In this document: positions 1 to 12,007 of the stretch, one piece after another
How positions within the stretch are numbered: position 1 is the stretch's first letter
How the letters are laid out: every line of letters starts with the position of its first letter
Source: Escallonia rubra
Taxonomy: Eukaryota > Streptophyta > Magnoliopsida > Escalloniales > Escalloniaceae
NCBI GenBank assembly: GCA_033065855.1
Contig: JAVXUO010002710.1
Coordinates: 1 to 64,000, forward strand
Direction: 5' to 3'
DNA length: 64,000 nt
Notes under the pieces: generated by a model
What the model saw: only the letters and a program-made list of their open reading frames with translations
What the model was told of the DNA's origin: nothing
Databases searched by the model: none
Program-made: the position numbers and the translations under genes

Positions 1-646
1 GGAGAAGAAGTGGAAGATGAAAAGTGAAGTTGCGTAACACTTGATTTTTGTAGGAACAATCGCGAAAAGTAAAAAATTGCAAATGGATCATAATACATAC
101 GCAAAATTGAACATGGATCCTAATACATACGCTTGGGTGTCTTCAAAATCAGTGCATGCAAGATTGGTCTTCTAAGAATGGCATTTGGATCCTTCAATAT
201 TCCATGCAAAAGAGGCGAAGATGAGAAGTCAATTTGCCGAGGTGAAGATGAGAAGTAAATTTGCCTCATCTATTATGGAAGGAAGAGATTTTAATTGGAA
301 GAAGAAAAGGCACGAGGTAGAAAAAGAGGCAAAAAGGAAGCAAAGGAAGAGAGAGTGAATCAGAAAGAAGGAACAGAAGAAGAAAAGCCACGAATTGAAG
401 TCGTAGAAAAGGCGGCAAGAAAGTGGAGAGATCGACGGTGTGCGAGAGATGAAGAGAGGAAGATGTCCGAATCTGTTACAAAAGTAGTAGGATTCAAAGT
501 ATGGTAGTTAAAGTACGGTAGTTAAGATTTAAAAGTATGGTAGTTAAAGTAGGGTAGTTAAGATTTAAAGGATTCGTTCCAGATTCAATGTCACCTTAGA
601 GCTAACCTAACCATATGGCAAAGAATTCCAGTGAACAACTCGGCTT
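1..646. other. No gene recognised (A/G-rich intergenic DNA)
   Basis: The stretch is rich in GAAG/AAAG on the plus strand. A 70-codon Lys/Glu-rich frame (295-507) results from this purine bias and resembles no family. A short tandem motif of the form agtaTGGTAGTTAA recurs between about 495 and 565. Nothing else is supported. Confidence 0.5.
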
Positions 647-1416
647 CAGTGTTATTAAAGGCGCAGGCGCACCTAAGGCGCAAAAGGTCTCTGGAACCTA
701 GGCGCAGGCGTGCGCCTTTTCGAAGCGAGGCGCAATATTAAAATAAATAAAAATTAATACACTAAAACAATAAAATTGTGTAATTAAAAAAGAAGAACAT
801 GATAATTAACAAACTTCCAAACACTATACATAATTTCAAATTCCATCACATCATAATTTAACAAGTTTCCTACATATTTGCTAGTCTTGGTTCATCTAAA
901 GGCTAACTTGGTTATTTATGTGTGTTAATATTCCTTATTAGTCGTTGGCATTGAGAAGAGCATTGAGATGATTAACAATCACGAGTTAATGGGGTTTTTG
1001 GATTTTTGTAGTAGTCAATAAAATGAGTATATCCATGAAGAGATTGAGCATAGAAGTAAGGGACGGCGGCGGAGAAGGCTTGGCGACGACCGGATGACTC
1101 ACCGGAGCAAGGGACGGCGGTGGCTAGCTGACACCGAGATTTGAGAGCTGATTGACTGAGTCGTGAAAGCTATTTTTGATTTGGACCTTTTTAGAGTTAG
1201 GTTTAGTGTATTAGTGGAGTTGAGCTAAAACCAAAAAAAAAATCGGAAGAGAAATGGACAGTCCACATTTTGTGAGCCTAACCATGCGCCTCCCGCCCCG
1301 CTGTGCGCCTAGCGCCTAGGCTCACTAGGCGCGCGCCTAATCGAACGCGCTACGCCTAGGCCTAGGCGAGGCGCGAGGGGTGCGCCTAGCGCCTAGGCGT
1401 GCCTTTTATAACACTG
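647..1416. mobile_element. Non-autonomous hAT element with GGCGC-rich ends
   Basis: A 770-bp element begins CAGTGTTATTAAAGGCGCAG and ends in the near-inverse (…GTGCCTTTTATAACACTG). It is flanked by a perfect 8-bp target site duplication CTCGGCTT (639-646 and 1417-1424). TIRs starting CAGTG with an 8-bp TSD are diagnostic of hAT transposons. Subterminal regions are packed with GGCGC/GCCTAGGC motifs (655-735 and 1285-1400), the kind of repeated short motif hAT transposases bind. The interior has no coding frame, so it must depend on a transposase elsewhere. Confidence 0.9.
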
Positions 1417-1437
1417 CTCGGCTTTTATATGTTTATT

Positions 1438-1440
<3 letters not shown>

Positions 1441-1474
<34 letters not shown>
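1441..1474. repeat. (TA)n microsatellite
   Basis: About 17 uninterrupted TA units, just 3' of the hAT element. Confidence 0.95.
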
Positions 1475-1475
<1 letters not shown>

Positions 1476-1802
1476 TGATGATATAAAGAACGAAATGCAA
1501 GTTCCAATTGTCACGCTAATTAGGCAAAAATACTAGAATTATACATTACATCTCCATTATACATAAACAGTTACAAAATCAGTAACCCGCTCACAAATTT
1601 ATGAGGATTGAACAACAAAGAAAATGAAAGGAGGAAAAGACATCTAATTAAGATAAAGAATTTCCAATTATCCCAAAGACGATACTGATTTGGAAGACTG
1701 TTTAAATGGTGTTGTTTTTTTGGTACAAGAGACGTACCCATTATTGTCAAGGTCAAACATTTTGAGTGTCACTGAAAAGCTTGATTCCGGGATGCTTCGA
1801 AT

Positions 1803-2650
1803 GTGTTTGGAATCATGAAATTGATGGAATTTCATTTCAAATACTTTAATTTTATTATTTGGAACAACTAAAAAAGGAATTGGAATTGGATTTCATGGGA
1901 TTTGACTGGATTTATTTCTATAGTGTGAAATTCGATGAAAAATTGTCAGATTTCATGGAATTTGGATTTACTTGAACAAAAAGTAATTATTTTTCCATCT
2001 TACCCTTCTCTGCATCTTTCAAACAAAGAACCCACCACCATCGTCTTCACTGCTCCTACCACCACACCACATTTACTACCACCATCGGCATCACTACTGT
2101 TACCCCCACTGCCACCACCACCGCCGCCGCCACAGCCATTACCGCCACCACCATTGCCACCACCGCCACCACTATCGCCACCATTACTGCCACCAGCACC
2201 CCCGCCATCGCCGTGCCCCGCCGCTGCCGCCACCAATACCACCAGCACCGTTACCATTATCGCCACACCACTTTTACTACCACAACTGCCACCACTACTG
2301 TCACCACAACCATCACCATTGCCACAACCGCCGATTCCACCACGGCAACCGCCACACCACTTTTACTACCACCGGCTGTATCACTACTGCCACCACCACC
2401 ATTACTATCACCACCACCACTACTGCCAAAATTGTGGCACTAGCACACTTGAAATCACTTACCGTATTCATCAAGTCAAGGATATAATTGTCCAAAATTT
2501 TATTATCTTTCCATTTTCTTTGTTCTCCAAATACATAATAGGAATTATGTGGTTTGAATTCCCTTCCCTTCCAAACAAAAAAAGGTGAATTGAATTCTAA
2601 ATCCAATTCTGAATTTGAAATTCAAATCTTAAAAGAATTGATTCCAAACA
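1803..2650. mobile_element. TIR element with a CCA/CCG triplet-rich core
   Basis: A perfect 12-bp inverted repeat TGTTTGGAATCA lies at 1803-1814 and 2639-2650. Looser similarity continues inward (AATTTCATTTCAAA against AATTTCAAATTC). The core, about 2030-2440, is an imperfect CCA/CCG/CTG triplet tract that reads as Pro-rich, Thr-rich or Gly-rich in different frames; none of these looks like a selected protein. No clear TSD was found, so superfamily (PIF/Harbinger or hAT) and exact ends are uncertain. Confidence 0.5.
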
Positions 2651-3660
2651 AATAGACTCTTAGTAACGCAACAAAAAAGATGTACCCGTTACAACAAAAA
2701 CAATACTGAAGAGATTAAACTTCAGCTAACAATAACTTGGCGTATTCCGCTTGAACCTTTGGTCCCAAAGGGATTTTGTAGATAACATAAATAAAAGCTC
2801 ATGGTCAAGAAATTGCAAAGAATGTTCAGTAGATGAAGTAGCATGCACTCTGCAAATGATGTTAGTCCATCATTGTTAGTATCAAAAAGCATAAAGAACT
2901 TTGAAGGAGCACAACATAACCCTCATCAAGTCTGCTGGCGTCATAAATATCTCTCCAGTGGGGGATTTAAAGGAGGCAAAGTACTCGAACACCAGTAGGA
3001 CCAAAACAAAAAAAAGACCATTGCAAATTTACAAATCAAATAACATGACTAGAGAAATGCAGGTGTATTGCTATCTATCAAATTGACATCTTGAACTATG
3101 CTTCACGTTAAGCCCAAGAGTTAAAAAATTGTTCATTCAATATGTTCCCGACGGACGGTATCTTGTTGATTAGGAACCTCTTCAAACAGTATTATCCATA
3201 AGATCCCCAAAGAAAAAACGAAGATTTATATTGAAGTAAATATGGCCCATTAACTCTACAAGCTCCTACTCTTTTTTCTCTCTTACCGGTTTATATATTT
3301 GACACCCACAGAAACATCAAGGACGATAAAATATTTGGAAAAACAAAAAATATTCCAAGACAAGAGTGTGATGTGTGTGTGTTTGCGCTTGAGTCTCCGT
3401 GCAGGTAATGATATAGTTCAGTGGTGATGATACTCTCAAGAGCTCTTCTTCATATGACAAATTAGTTTTGTGCTGCATTAGTACTGCTTTTGGACTGAGG
3501 TTTGAACTGTAAAGCAAATTATCAGTGCCACTGAAAATCCAAGGCATATTGCATCAGCATGAAGGATTTGTTTATGCGTGCATTAAAGCTAGTTATGCAC
3601 AAACCAGAATCACTAGTGGCATACCTTTTCAGAGGACTTTGCGTTCTTATGCGTTTCTCA
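2651..3660. other. No gene recognised
   Basis: AT-rich DNA with scattered stops in all frames. Short frames at 2901-3086 and 3317-3547 have no recognisable domain. Confidence 0.4.
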
Positions 3661-3663
3661 TAA

Positions 3664-4240
3664 TTTTTTTTTTGGTTTAGAAGAAAAATATTATACATAA
3701 TAAACCGTCCCGGTCATACAAAAGGTTGTAACATATATAACAGACATTGAACATAAAAAGTTAGGAGCTAGACATTGTCCATTATACATTCATATATCGA
3801 AAAGTATATAATCCATTGTCTCATGTCATAGAGATTTCCGATCTAGCCTTGCAAGCAAAAGTGGCAAGTCCGACAGCTTCTTGAAGTAGTCGTTTGCTCC
3901 CTAATATTACCCGACAGTGATGAAAATAGGTACTGATTTTGCAAATATTATAAAAAATAGGGGCATCAATGGCACTAATCGCCTCCGTTCCCGATATCTG
4001 GGCAATTAAACGATCAGAATTAGTATATAAGACAATATGGGCCAGATGATTTTGTTTTGCCCATTTCAAAGTATTTAAAACAGCAAGAGCTTGTGAAGTA
4101 AAAGGGTCTTGAGAGTAATATGTGCATGCAAAGGAACCCCATTTGTGTCCTAACGGCTTTGAAATGCAGATCTTTGCCTGTGGTGTTGAAAATGAGATCC
4201 TGTTAACACGAAACATATTTGTCAACCATGACACGAGCAC
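3664..4240 (-). pseudogene. LINE relic: RVT_3-type RNase H domain
   Basis: On the minus strand an open frame of 139 codons contains SQALAVLNTLKWAKQN, then LYTNSDRLIAQ, and ends with an A..LA..A helix. This is the pattern of the RNase H-like (RVT_3) domain at the C-terminus of many plant non-LTR retrotransposons. The catalytic D normally found as ESDS is TNSD here. A run of T at 3664-3673 (poly-A on the minus strand), about 150 bp past the stop, fits a LINE 3' end. The 5' part with reverse transcriptase is missing. A stand-alone RNase H-like gene is an alternative but less likely. Confidence 0.6.
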
Positions 4241-4484
4241 ATATTATCATGAAAATTGTACGAGGCTATAGGTTTGTAAAATGATGATTGGAACGCGTTT
4301 CTCATACTTGAAGAATACCTTTCTCCTATTATCGTCTGAGATAGAATACAAGACTGGTAAGTCTAAACTTCTGCCTGATCTGAATAGAACGCATCGTTTC
4401 TTGATAGGCATTTAAATGAAGTTAAACATGTAAAATGCACCAACAAAAATAAGCTTCAGTCATTCTCATCATCGGTATTGGTCC

Positions 4485-5146
4485 TGTTGGAACAAATGCA
4501 CGCAAAAATTCAAAAATAACAAACAATAATACCCAAATTAGTATAATAAAAGAACCGAGGCTTAGAGGCGGGTAAACGTTTCTTGAAGATAGTTGAAGCC
4601 TCTTCCACGTGCAAACGGAAGACTCACTTGGCAGCTCTATCTTCGGGATTCAACCAAGCCCAGATTCACTGTTCATCCAAGAGAGTTGCACTTCTCTACA
4701 ATGGATCGTGTAGCCACCTCCGATCGATCAAGCATAACTTTGAAACAAGTTTTTAGTTCAAGTATTTTCTTTTCTCTCAAGTGAAGATGGTATCTCTTCT
4801 CTTGTCTCATATTCAACTTCCAACCGTTTACCCCTTTATATAGTGGTAGAAGAATGTATGTTCTTTGAACCTTATCAAGTTCTTTGAACCATACTAATTC
4901 AAGATTCATCATTGAATCTTAAAAAATACAATGAACTAAAAGATATGTTAATCTTATCTAAGGAGTATACATGAACCCAAGTTCATGAATCTTCACATTC
5001 ATTTACAAAAATAATGTTCAAAGAATAAAACCATTTGAAAACTAGTAATTCTTAAGTTCATGTATAAATCTTGAAAAACTAAAGTTCAATGAACTTTATT
5101 TTATTTTTCATATATAAATAGCCAAATTTGAAACACATTTCCAACA
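4485..5146 (-). repeat. Copia 3' LTR (left)
   Basis: A 662-bp terminal repeat matching 11346-12007, with a few percent scattered differences by eye. On the minus strand it is the 3' LTR. The short purine stretch GTGAGGGTTT just inside it (5147-5156) is the likely polypurine tract. Confidence 0.93.
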
Positions 5147-5794
5147 AACCCTCACTTGTTTCAAATTTTAAAAGATATACTTGATCGGCACAGTCATGTA
5201 CATCAGCAAATGGTACCTTTTGGGTTTGAACCATTGCCTAGTGAAGTATTCCTTGATTCATCTAGGAACTTAATGGACAAAGCCTTGAATTAAGAACCAT
5301 GTTATCAAATTAGAAATAAATCACATACACTTATGTTTCGGAGATGAAGTACTAAAGCCCGACACATTATGGCCATGTGTCTTGATCCCAACACTCTGAG
5401 TGCTCTAAGGATTATAAAGCCTTAATAATCCTATAAGAAGCGGCCACACTTCCACACCCAGATCGGTGAACCCATCAAGGGTGACCTTGTACACCCAACA
5501 CAAAGTTTATGGATTCATTAAGAGAACTAAGTCTCAACCTCCATTTAAACAAGGTCATTCGGTGAATCTATCAAGAGCTATCCTGCTAGCCCCAACCAAA
5601 ACCCACTGGTCTATAGATTCATTAAGAGATATAATCTCAACCTCTATCTCATGCAGGAACATGCACATACATCATAGGGAGGGCAGAATGAAAATTCATT
5701 TCATTGTGTGCATCACTAGTTGTCACATTACTCGTTTTTCCCATTCAAAACCCAGGATAAAAATCAACTAGGTTGGGTATTCATAATGTACAAC
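5147..5794. other. Copia 3' non-coding segment
   Basis: Lies between the RNase H stop and the 3' LTR. It carries a roughly 110-bp imperfect internal repetition: two blocks with 'GATTCATTAAGAGA' and a following 'TCTCAACCTC', near 5511-5542 and 5615-5645. No coding frame is supported. Confidence 0.5.
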
Positions 5795-8559
5795 TTAAAA
5801 ATCGATAGGCTTTAAACCCATCCCCCTCGATGTCTCAGACACTAAGTCTCTTCCCAAGCCTTTTGACAAAGGATCCGCCAAATTCAAACTTGATTTCACA
5901 TATTGAATGGATATGATTCCATCAACCTGGATCTTCCGCACATGATTGTGCTTTAGACGAACTTGTCTAGATTTGCCATTATAGCACTCACTACTTGCCC
6001 GAAGCAAAGCCGCCTTATTATCACAATATATTGTCAAAGGCGGGACTGGTTTACTCCATATAGAAATATCAACCGAAAATACTTCTCAGCCAACCAGCTT
6101 CCTCTCCAACAGAGGATAAAGCAATAAATTCTGATTCCATGGTGGAGTGTGTAATACATGTCTGCCTCTTCTATTTCCAAGAAATCGCAGCTCCACCCAA
6201 CGGAAATATCCATGTAGTCACAGATATAGAATCATCTTTATCAGAATTCCAAGTGGCATCACTATAGCCCTCAATAACATTAACAGCTGGGAAGCTACCA
6301 TAATGCAGACCATAGCTTATAGTACTCTTCAGGTACCTCAGAACTCGTATTAGAGCATTCCAGTGTTCTTTTCCTGGATTACTTGTATACTTACTCAGAG
6401 TGCCAACAACATAAGCTATATATGGCCTCGTACAACACATGGCATACATCAGACTGCCAATAACATGGGAATATTCAAGCTGATTAATAGCTTGCCCATT
6501 ATTACGTACCAACTTGACACTCGGGTCAATAGGAGTAGTAGCAGGATCATCATCAATATGATTGAACCTTTTAAGGATCTTCTCAATATAACTTGACTGT
6601 GTAAGAACAATCCCGTGCTGAGATCTTATTATCTTGATTCCAATAATCACATCAGCCTCTCCAAAATCCTTCGTACTGAAATTTGAAGCAAGAAAGTTCT
6701 TAGCTTCATTAATCATGTGGATGTCGGTACCAAAGATGAGCATGTCATCAACATATAGGCATATTAGAACACCAAAACCAGCTCTGAATTTGTTGAATAT
6801 GCATATATCTCCTCCATTGGCAACATAGCCATTAGCAAGCATTATGCTTCTAAACTTCTCATGTTATTGCTTAGGAGCCTGTTTCAAGCCATAAAGAGAT
6901 TTCAATAGCTTGTAAACTTTATGCTCTTGTCCAGGACAGATAAATCCTTCTGGCTGTTCCATATATACTTCTTCCTCTAGATCATCATTAAGGAATGTTG
7001 TTTTAACATCCATCTGGTGAATGACCAGATTATGAATAGCAGCCACGGCAATAAGAAGTCTGATGGAGGTGATACGTGCAACCGGAGCAAAGGTATCGAA
7101 ATAGTCAAATTATTTCCTTTACTTGAACCATTTAGCGACCAATCTAGCCTTATACTTGTCCAACGTGCCATCGGGGTTGATCTTTCTCTTCAAGATCCAT
7201 TTGTAACCAATAGGCTTATAACTAGCTGGAGGATCAACTAAGATCCAAGTGTTGTTGGACATAATTGAGTGCATTTCCTCATCAATAGCTTCACGCCAGA
7301 AAGGTTCATCATTGGAAGACATAGCCTCTGTATATGTATCAGGGTATTTATCCACCATTAGAGTACAAAAATCAGGTCCAAAGGATTTCGGTGTAGCAAC
7401 CCTTGAACTTCTTCTAGGTTCGACTCTTTCTGGTTGATCTAAGGCCTTCCGCTTCAAACTAGTTGAGGAGTCACTTTCAACTCTTTTATCTTTCTTTGGA
7501 AATATATTCTCAAAGAAATTTGAGTGGACCGATTCGATTATAGTATGAGGATAAGGTGTCTCCAAATTTAAGAACTTATAAGCTTTACTGGTAGTTGAAT
7601 AACCAATAAAGATGCAGTCCACTCCTCTGTATCCAACCTTTGGAGTATCTTTATTAGGAAGTCGAACATGTGCCAAACAACCCCATACTCTGAAATAGGA
7701 TATGTTTGGTTTTCTGCCATTCCAAACTTCATAAGGTGTCAAATTGTTCTGCTTCTGAGAAATCCTATTCAAAGTGTGACAAGCAGACAACAAAGCTTCC
7801 ACCCATAAATTTTCTGTTAGTCCGGAACTAGTTAGCATACAATTGATCATCTCAATCAAAGTTATATTCTTTCTTTCTGCAACACCATTTTGTTTCGGTG
7901 TATATGAAGCAGTTAACTGTCTAACAATGTCATTCCTTTCACAGAAATTATGAAACTCAGATTTCATGTATTCACCTCCTATGTCTGAGCGCACGATCTT
8001 AATCGTCGAGTTTAGCTTATTTTCAACTTTTGCTTTATATGCCTTAAAATTTTCAAAAGTTTCATCCTTAGATCTCAAAGGGTACACATAGTCATATCTA
8101 TAATGGTCATCAATAAAGGTAATAAAGTAACGTTTACCACATCACCAAATGAAGTCCATTTCACAAATATCCGTGTGAACTAATCCAAGATGGCTAGAAG
8201 TCCTTTCAATTGATTTGAAGGGTTTCTTAGTGATCTTGCACTTACTACAAATCACACATTGATCATCATGTGTTTTATCACATTTTCTTATAAACCTTTC
8301 ATTTACCATGCGACCAATAGAATTATAGTTCACGTGACCCAACCTTTGATGCCATAATTCAAAAAACTCAGCAATATAGGCAAAAATAACTTTACTTTCA
8401 TCACTGAGCTTAACACATGCCATTTATAGCATATCCTTTGCCGACAAAAATACCATTCTTTGACAAGATGAATTTGTCAGCTTCAAAAACCATCTTGAAA
8501 CCATGCTTGGACAGAAGAGCTCCAGAGACAAGATTTTTACGAATATCGGGAACATGAAG
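5795..8559 (-). pseudogene. Copia pol remnant (integrase, RT, RNase H)
   Basis: Read on the minus strand. The GAG-pre-integrase segment (8142-8423, ELWHQRLGHVN then a Cys pair) runs into the integrase core (7119-8087, with KIVRSDIGGEY and the …NGVAERKN motif), then the reverse transcriptase start (WILKRKINPDGT). After a frameshift near 7130 the RT continues (MDVKTTFLNDDLEEEVYMEQ), meets a stop near 6864, and resumes with the catalytic YVDDM (about 6740-6755). RNase H follows (MTIYCDNKAAL, 5795-6037), itself separated by a frameshift around 6040-6170. The several lesions preclude a functional polyprotein. Confidence 0.92.
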
Positions 8560-10813
8560 TGTGAGACCCCGATATTAATTAGCTACTAATCATTTTATTA
8601 AGTTTAAACATATTTAAAATTGGTCGAGATAATGTAATCGTGTTATAATATTTGTATACATAAAATAAATATCAAAATTAAGTTGTGGGCCCAAAATATA
8701 ATTATGTAAAACTTTGGGGATTAAAAAGTAACTATGCAAAACTTTGGGGTCAATTTTAAAATACCCTAAGTTAGCTATAAGGGTCACATGAAGGGGTGTG
8801 GGATTAATAGCATTTTGGTGTGCCACCTATGTTTGGTGGTGAGTAATCAAAGGAAAGAATAAAAAAATGAAAAGAGAAGTTAAGTGGATAACTTAGAAAC
8901 AAAAAGAAGGTGGAGGTGCAAGACCAAGTTTCGGTCAAAATAAAACAAATAGAAGAAAGAAGAAGGAGAAGAGAGAAATAAGGAGAAAGGAGAGAAAGGG
9001 AGGAAGAGAAGAAAAAAAAGGAAGAACAAAGGAGAGAGATTTGATTCAACTATCTTCAATTGGCTTGACCTAAAAATTCTTTAAGGTAGGTTATCTTGTT
9101 CTTTTAGGTTTTAAAGCATGTTAGAGAAGTATTATGAGTAGTGAAATACTTATAAACTTGCTTGTAATGGTCTTAAGAGAGAGATATGTTCAAAACCTGC
9201 AAAACAGTCATGAAAATGAAATAACTTTGGTGCCTCGAAATGTATGGTTTTAGTTGAGATATGGGTTTGGTTACTTTATATGTTGCACTACTACATGTGT
9301 AAAGTATACACACCAAATTTCAGATTATTTCAAGTACTATTTCTATGGTTTAAAATTCGTGGCTTGGAACCTATCTTGTGAAACTGTTGTTGGGCAGATT
9401 CTGAAGTTTGTCTTTGGAAGGGCATAATATGACCCTAAAATAATATTTTCATGTCAAGTAAAATACTGGGATGTATATCTTTAAGTCTAGTTTTCATAAG
9501 TATAGAGTATGACTGTAGAGGCCTTGTAATTAAATTGTTATGATTTTCGGAGTACAGGCTACTGCTGCTGCCATTTGAAATACTCGGAAAATTAGGTAAC
9601 CTAAACTAGTAGTTCCTTGGTGTTGGGCTTAATAGTGAATAACTAGGCAAATTTCAGGTCTTAAATGGACACTCAAATGTCTACATAATAATGTAAGTAT
9701 ACATAGGATTAGGGTACTTAAGGAAGAACCTCAAATCGTTGCTTGCTTGATTACCGAATTAGTTTGTGCATTAGAGATTATGTTACATGTTTGGCATGTA
9801 TTGTTGATAATACGGTAAATATGACTCGACAGGGGATTAAACCTCTTTTGAGGTACTTGATGACATTCATGTTGACGTATGTACATGATTATGCATTTCA
9901 CGTGAAGGAGGAGGAAAAAAGTGAGTTGAGGGTGTTATTTGCCGGGGTTGGAAGTTATCCGGCCAGGGCTCTCGTTCTCGTTCATGTTTTGATAGTACGC
10001 ACTAGCTATGCATACTACTTCTCGAAAGGAATTATTGGTGTGCCTGTGATGACGTTGGACTTCTTCTATCGAACCCGCTACATCAGTTGGTTGCGATACG
10101 AAAAGTCTCTCGCACTCAGGGAAGGTTGGCTCGTGCATGAGAGGCATATTTGCATATTGATATTCTCGTACTTAGCTTATATTTGTCTTGAACTTTTTTG
10201 TATTGTTTGGTTTTTCTTGGCGAGATCAAGTTAATATTTAGGTCTTGCTTGTCATTCTCGTATATGTTCTACAAGATTTCAAATCTTGCTCGATATGCTA
10301 TTCTCGTTTCTTTTGAAGGCAAGTGTGAGCAGATGCTTACATGTGTTACTCGATATGTTAAAGTATTCTTAAGTACGTAGGTATCATTTGTTCAAGTGAC
10401 TTGCATGTTCATACTAACTATACATAATATGATCAAGTCATGTTTGGACTTAAAAGCACTGGATACCCTACTGAGCCATTAGGCTGACCCATTCCTGATA
10501 CTTTTTTTCTAGGTTCGGAGTTGGAGTATTTGCCAAGGAACGAAGAGGATTACCTCGGGGAGACTCAAGAGTATTACACTGGGTGAGCAACGTTTTAGTT
10601 GTTCTTCTTTTATTTTGGAGTGTAGTACTTGTATAGAAAAGAGGTGGTCTGTGATATAATGTTATGTTCAGTCTTTCCACTTATGGACGACTATAATGTT
10701 TAAGCATACTTCCGCTGTTTCTTTTGAGGTTTTGTAGTAAAGCTCTGTTTATCCTTGAGGTATATGTGTTAACCAGCCTGTTTAGTGTTACGCCCTTTCC
10801 GGGGGGTGTGACA
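8560..10813. mobile_element. Solo LTR of a Ty3/Gypsy-type element, nested in Copia pol
   Basis: A 2254-bp segment starts TGTGAGACCCCGATA and ends GGGGGGTGTGACA, with a perfect 5-bp TSD TGAAG (8555-8559 and 10814-10818). The interrupted Copia reading resumes exactly across the TSD (…LKDVLHV). Such long LTRs with TGTGA..CCCC/…GGGTGTGACA ends are typical of plant chromoviruses (Tekay/Del type), but no internal region remains to prove the lineage. It contains a 163-codon frame (9743-10234) with no recognisable domain, probably chance. A solo LTR implies LTR-LTR recombination after insertion. Confidence 0.9.
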
Positions 10814-11324
10814 TGAAGCACATCTTTCAAGGTAATAACTTTTTCAGAAGTAAGCTGAAGTTCAACCATACCTTTTCCAATCACCTTAGCAGATGAGGAG
10901 TTACCCATATACCTTACCATGCCATCCCCCACTAGTTCATAGTGTTTGAAGAGATTCTTGTCTCCATCAATATGACGAGAAGCACCAGTGTCAACCCACC
11001 ATTCAGTTTCATTCCCACCATGAAACTTTCCGTCACAACTGCAACAAGATCATAAAAAGAATATGTCTTTCTGTCAAGAATGTGATTCCTACAAAAGTAG
11101 TCATCGCCATTCCACTTTTCAATCTGATCATTGATTGTTTTCACTTGATCAGACGATGACTCTTCAATTGGAATTGTTGGACATGGTTGAGTTAGCACAT
11201 AAGCTAACTTAAGTTGATGAAGGAAAAACTCCATCTTGGTTTGCCATCTCTGAAAGTTCTTTCCATAAAAAAGCTCAAAATTTAGGTTATAAGTCTTGGG
11301 AACTCCATTCGATGAAGTAGCCAT
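10814..11324 (-). pseudogene. Copia gag remnant with internal deletion, and protease junction
   Basis: The frame starts MATSSNGVPKTYNLNFELF… at 11324, the usual start of a Tnt1-like gag. It reads to EKWNGDDYFCRNHIL and is then abruptly joined to a sequence normally found far downstream (DLVAVVTESFMVGGNETEWW…DTGA). About 200 residues of gag, including the CCHC knuckle, are therefore missing. Downstream, GNSSSAKVIGKGMVELQL, the segment after the protease, is readable (10814-10932) and runs into the solo-LTR insertion. A frame change occurs between the two parts. Non-functional. Confidence 0.88.
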
Positions 11325-11345
11325 GAGAGAAAACTATCTTCAATT

Positions 11346-12007
11346 TGTTGGAACAAATGCACGTAAAAATTCAAAAATAATAAACAATAATACCCGAATT
11401 AGTATAATAAAAGAACTAAGGCTTAGAGGCGCGTAAACGTTTCTTGAAGATAGTTGAAGCCTCTCCCACGTGCAAACGAAAGACTCACTTGGCAGCTCTA
11501 TCTTCGGGATTCAACCAAGCCCAGATTCACTGTTCATCCAAGAGAGTTGCACTTCTCTACAATGGATCGTGTATCCACCTCCGATTGATCAAGCATAAGT
11601 TTGAAACAAGTTTTTAGTACAAGTATTTTTTTCCTCTCAAGTGAAGATGGTATCTCTTCTCTTGTCTCATATTCAACTTCCAACCCTTTACCCCTTTATA
11701 TAGTGGTAGGATAATGTATGTTCTTTGAACCTTATCAAGTTCTTTGAACCATACTAATTCAAGATTCATCATTGAATCTTAAAAAATACAATGAACTAAA
11801 AGATATGTTAATCTTATCTAAGGAGTATATATGAACCTAAGTTCATGAATCTTCACATTCATTTACAAAAATAATGTTCAAAGAATAAAATCATTTGAAA
11901 ACTTAATAATTCTTAAGTTCATGTATATATCTTGAAAAACTAAAGTTCAATGAACTTTATTTTATTTTTCATATATAAATAACTAAATTTGAAACACATT
12001 TCCAACA
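11346..12007 (-). repeat. Copia 5' LTR (right)
   Basis: Direct copy of 4485-5146 and the 5' LTR on the minus strand. Comparison by eye shows roughly 25 substitutions over 662 bp. The insertion is therefore old enough to have diverged but is still easily alignable. Confidence 0.93.

Larger units (their letters stand above)
4485..12007 (-). mobile_element. Ty1/Copia LTR retrotransposon, decayed, with nested solo LTR
   Basis: The element is bounded by two direct 662-bp LTRs (4485-5146 and 11346-12007), each starting TGTTGGAA and ending TTCCAACA. The host flanks are GGTCC (4480-4484) and GGTCT (12008-12012), a 5-bp TSD with one change. Gene order on the minus strand is gag, protease junction, integrase, reverse transcriptase, RNase H, which is the Copia order. 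Gag is internally deleted, pol has several stops and frameshifts, and a foreign solo LTR sits at 8560-10813. A standard tRNA-Met primer site (TGGTATCAGAGC) is not visible next to the 5' LTR; the gag ATG lies only about 20 bp from it. The element is not autonomous. Confidence 0.95.

Noticed and set aside
295-507. Lys/Glu-rich 70-codon frame
   Set aside because: Purine-biased low-complexity DNA without homology or gene context.
2000-2606. Overlapping Pro-rich, Thr-rich, Gly-rich and Val-rich frames on both strands
   Set aside because: All follow from a CCA/CCG triplet tract. Several frames are open at once, the mark of low-complexity DNA and not of a gene.
9743-10234. 163-codon plus-strand frame
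   Set aside because: Lies wholly inside a solo LTR, with no domain and no splice context.
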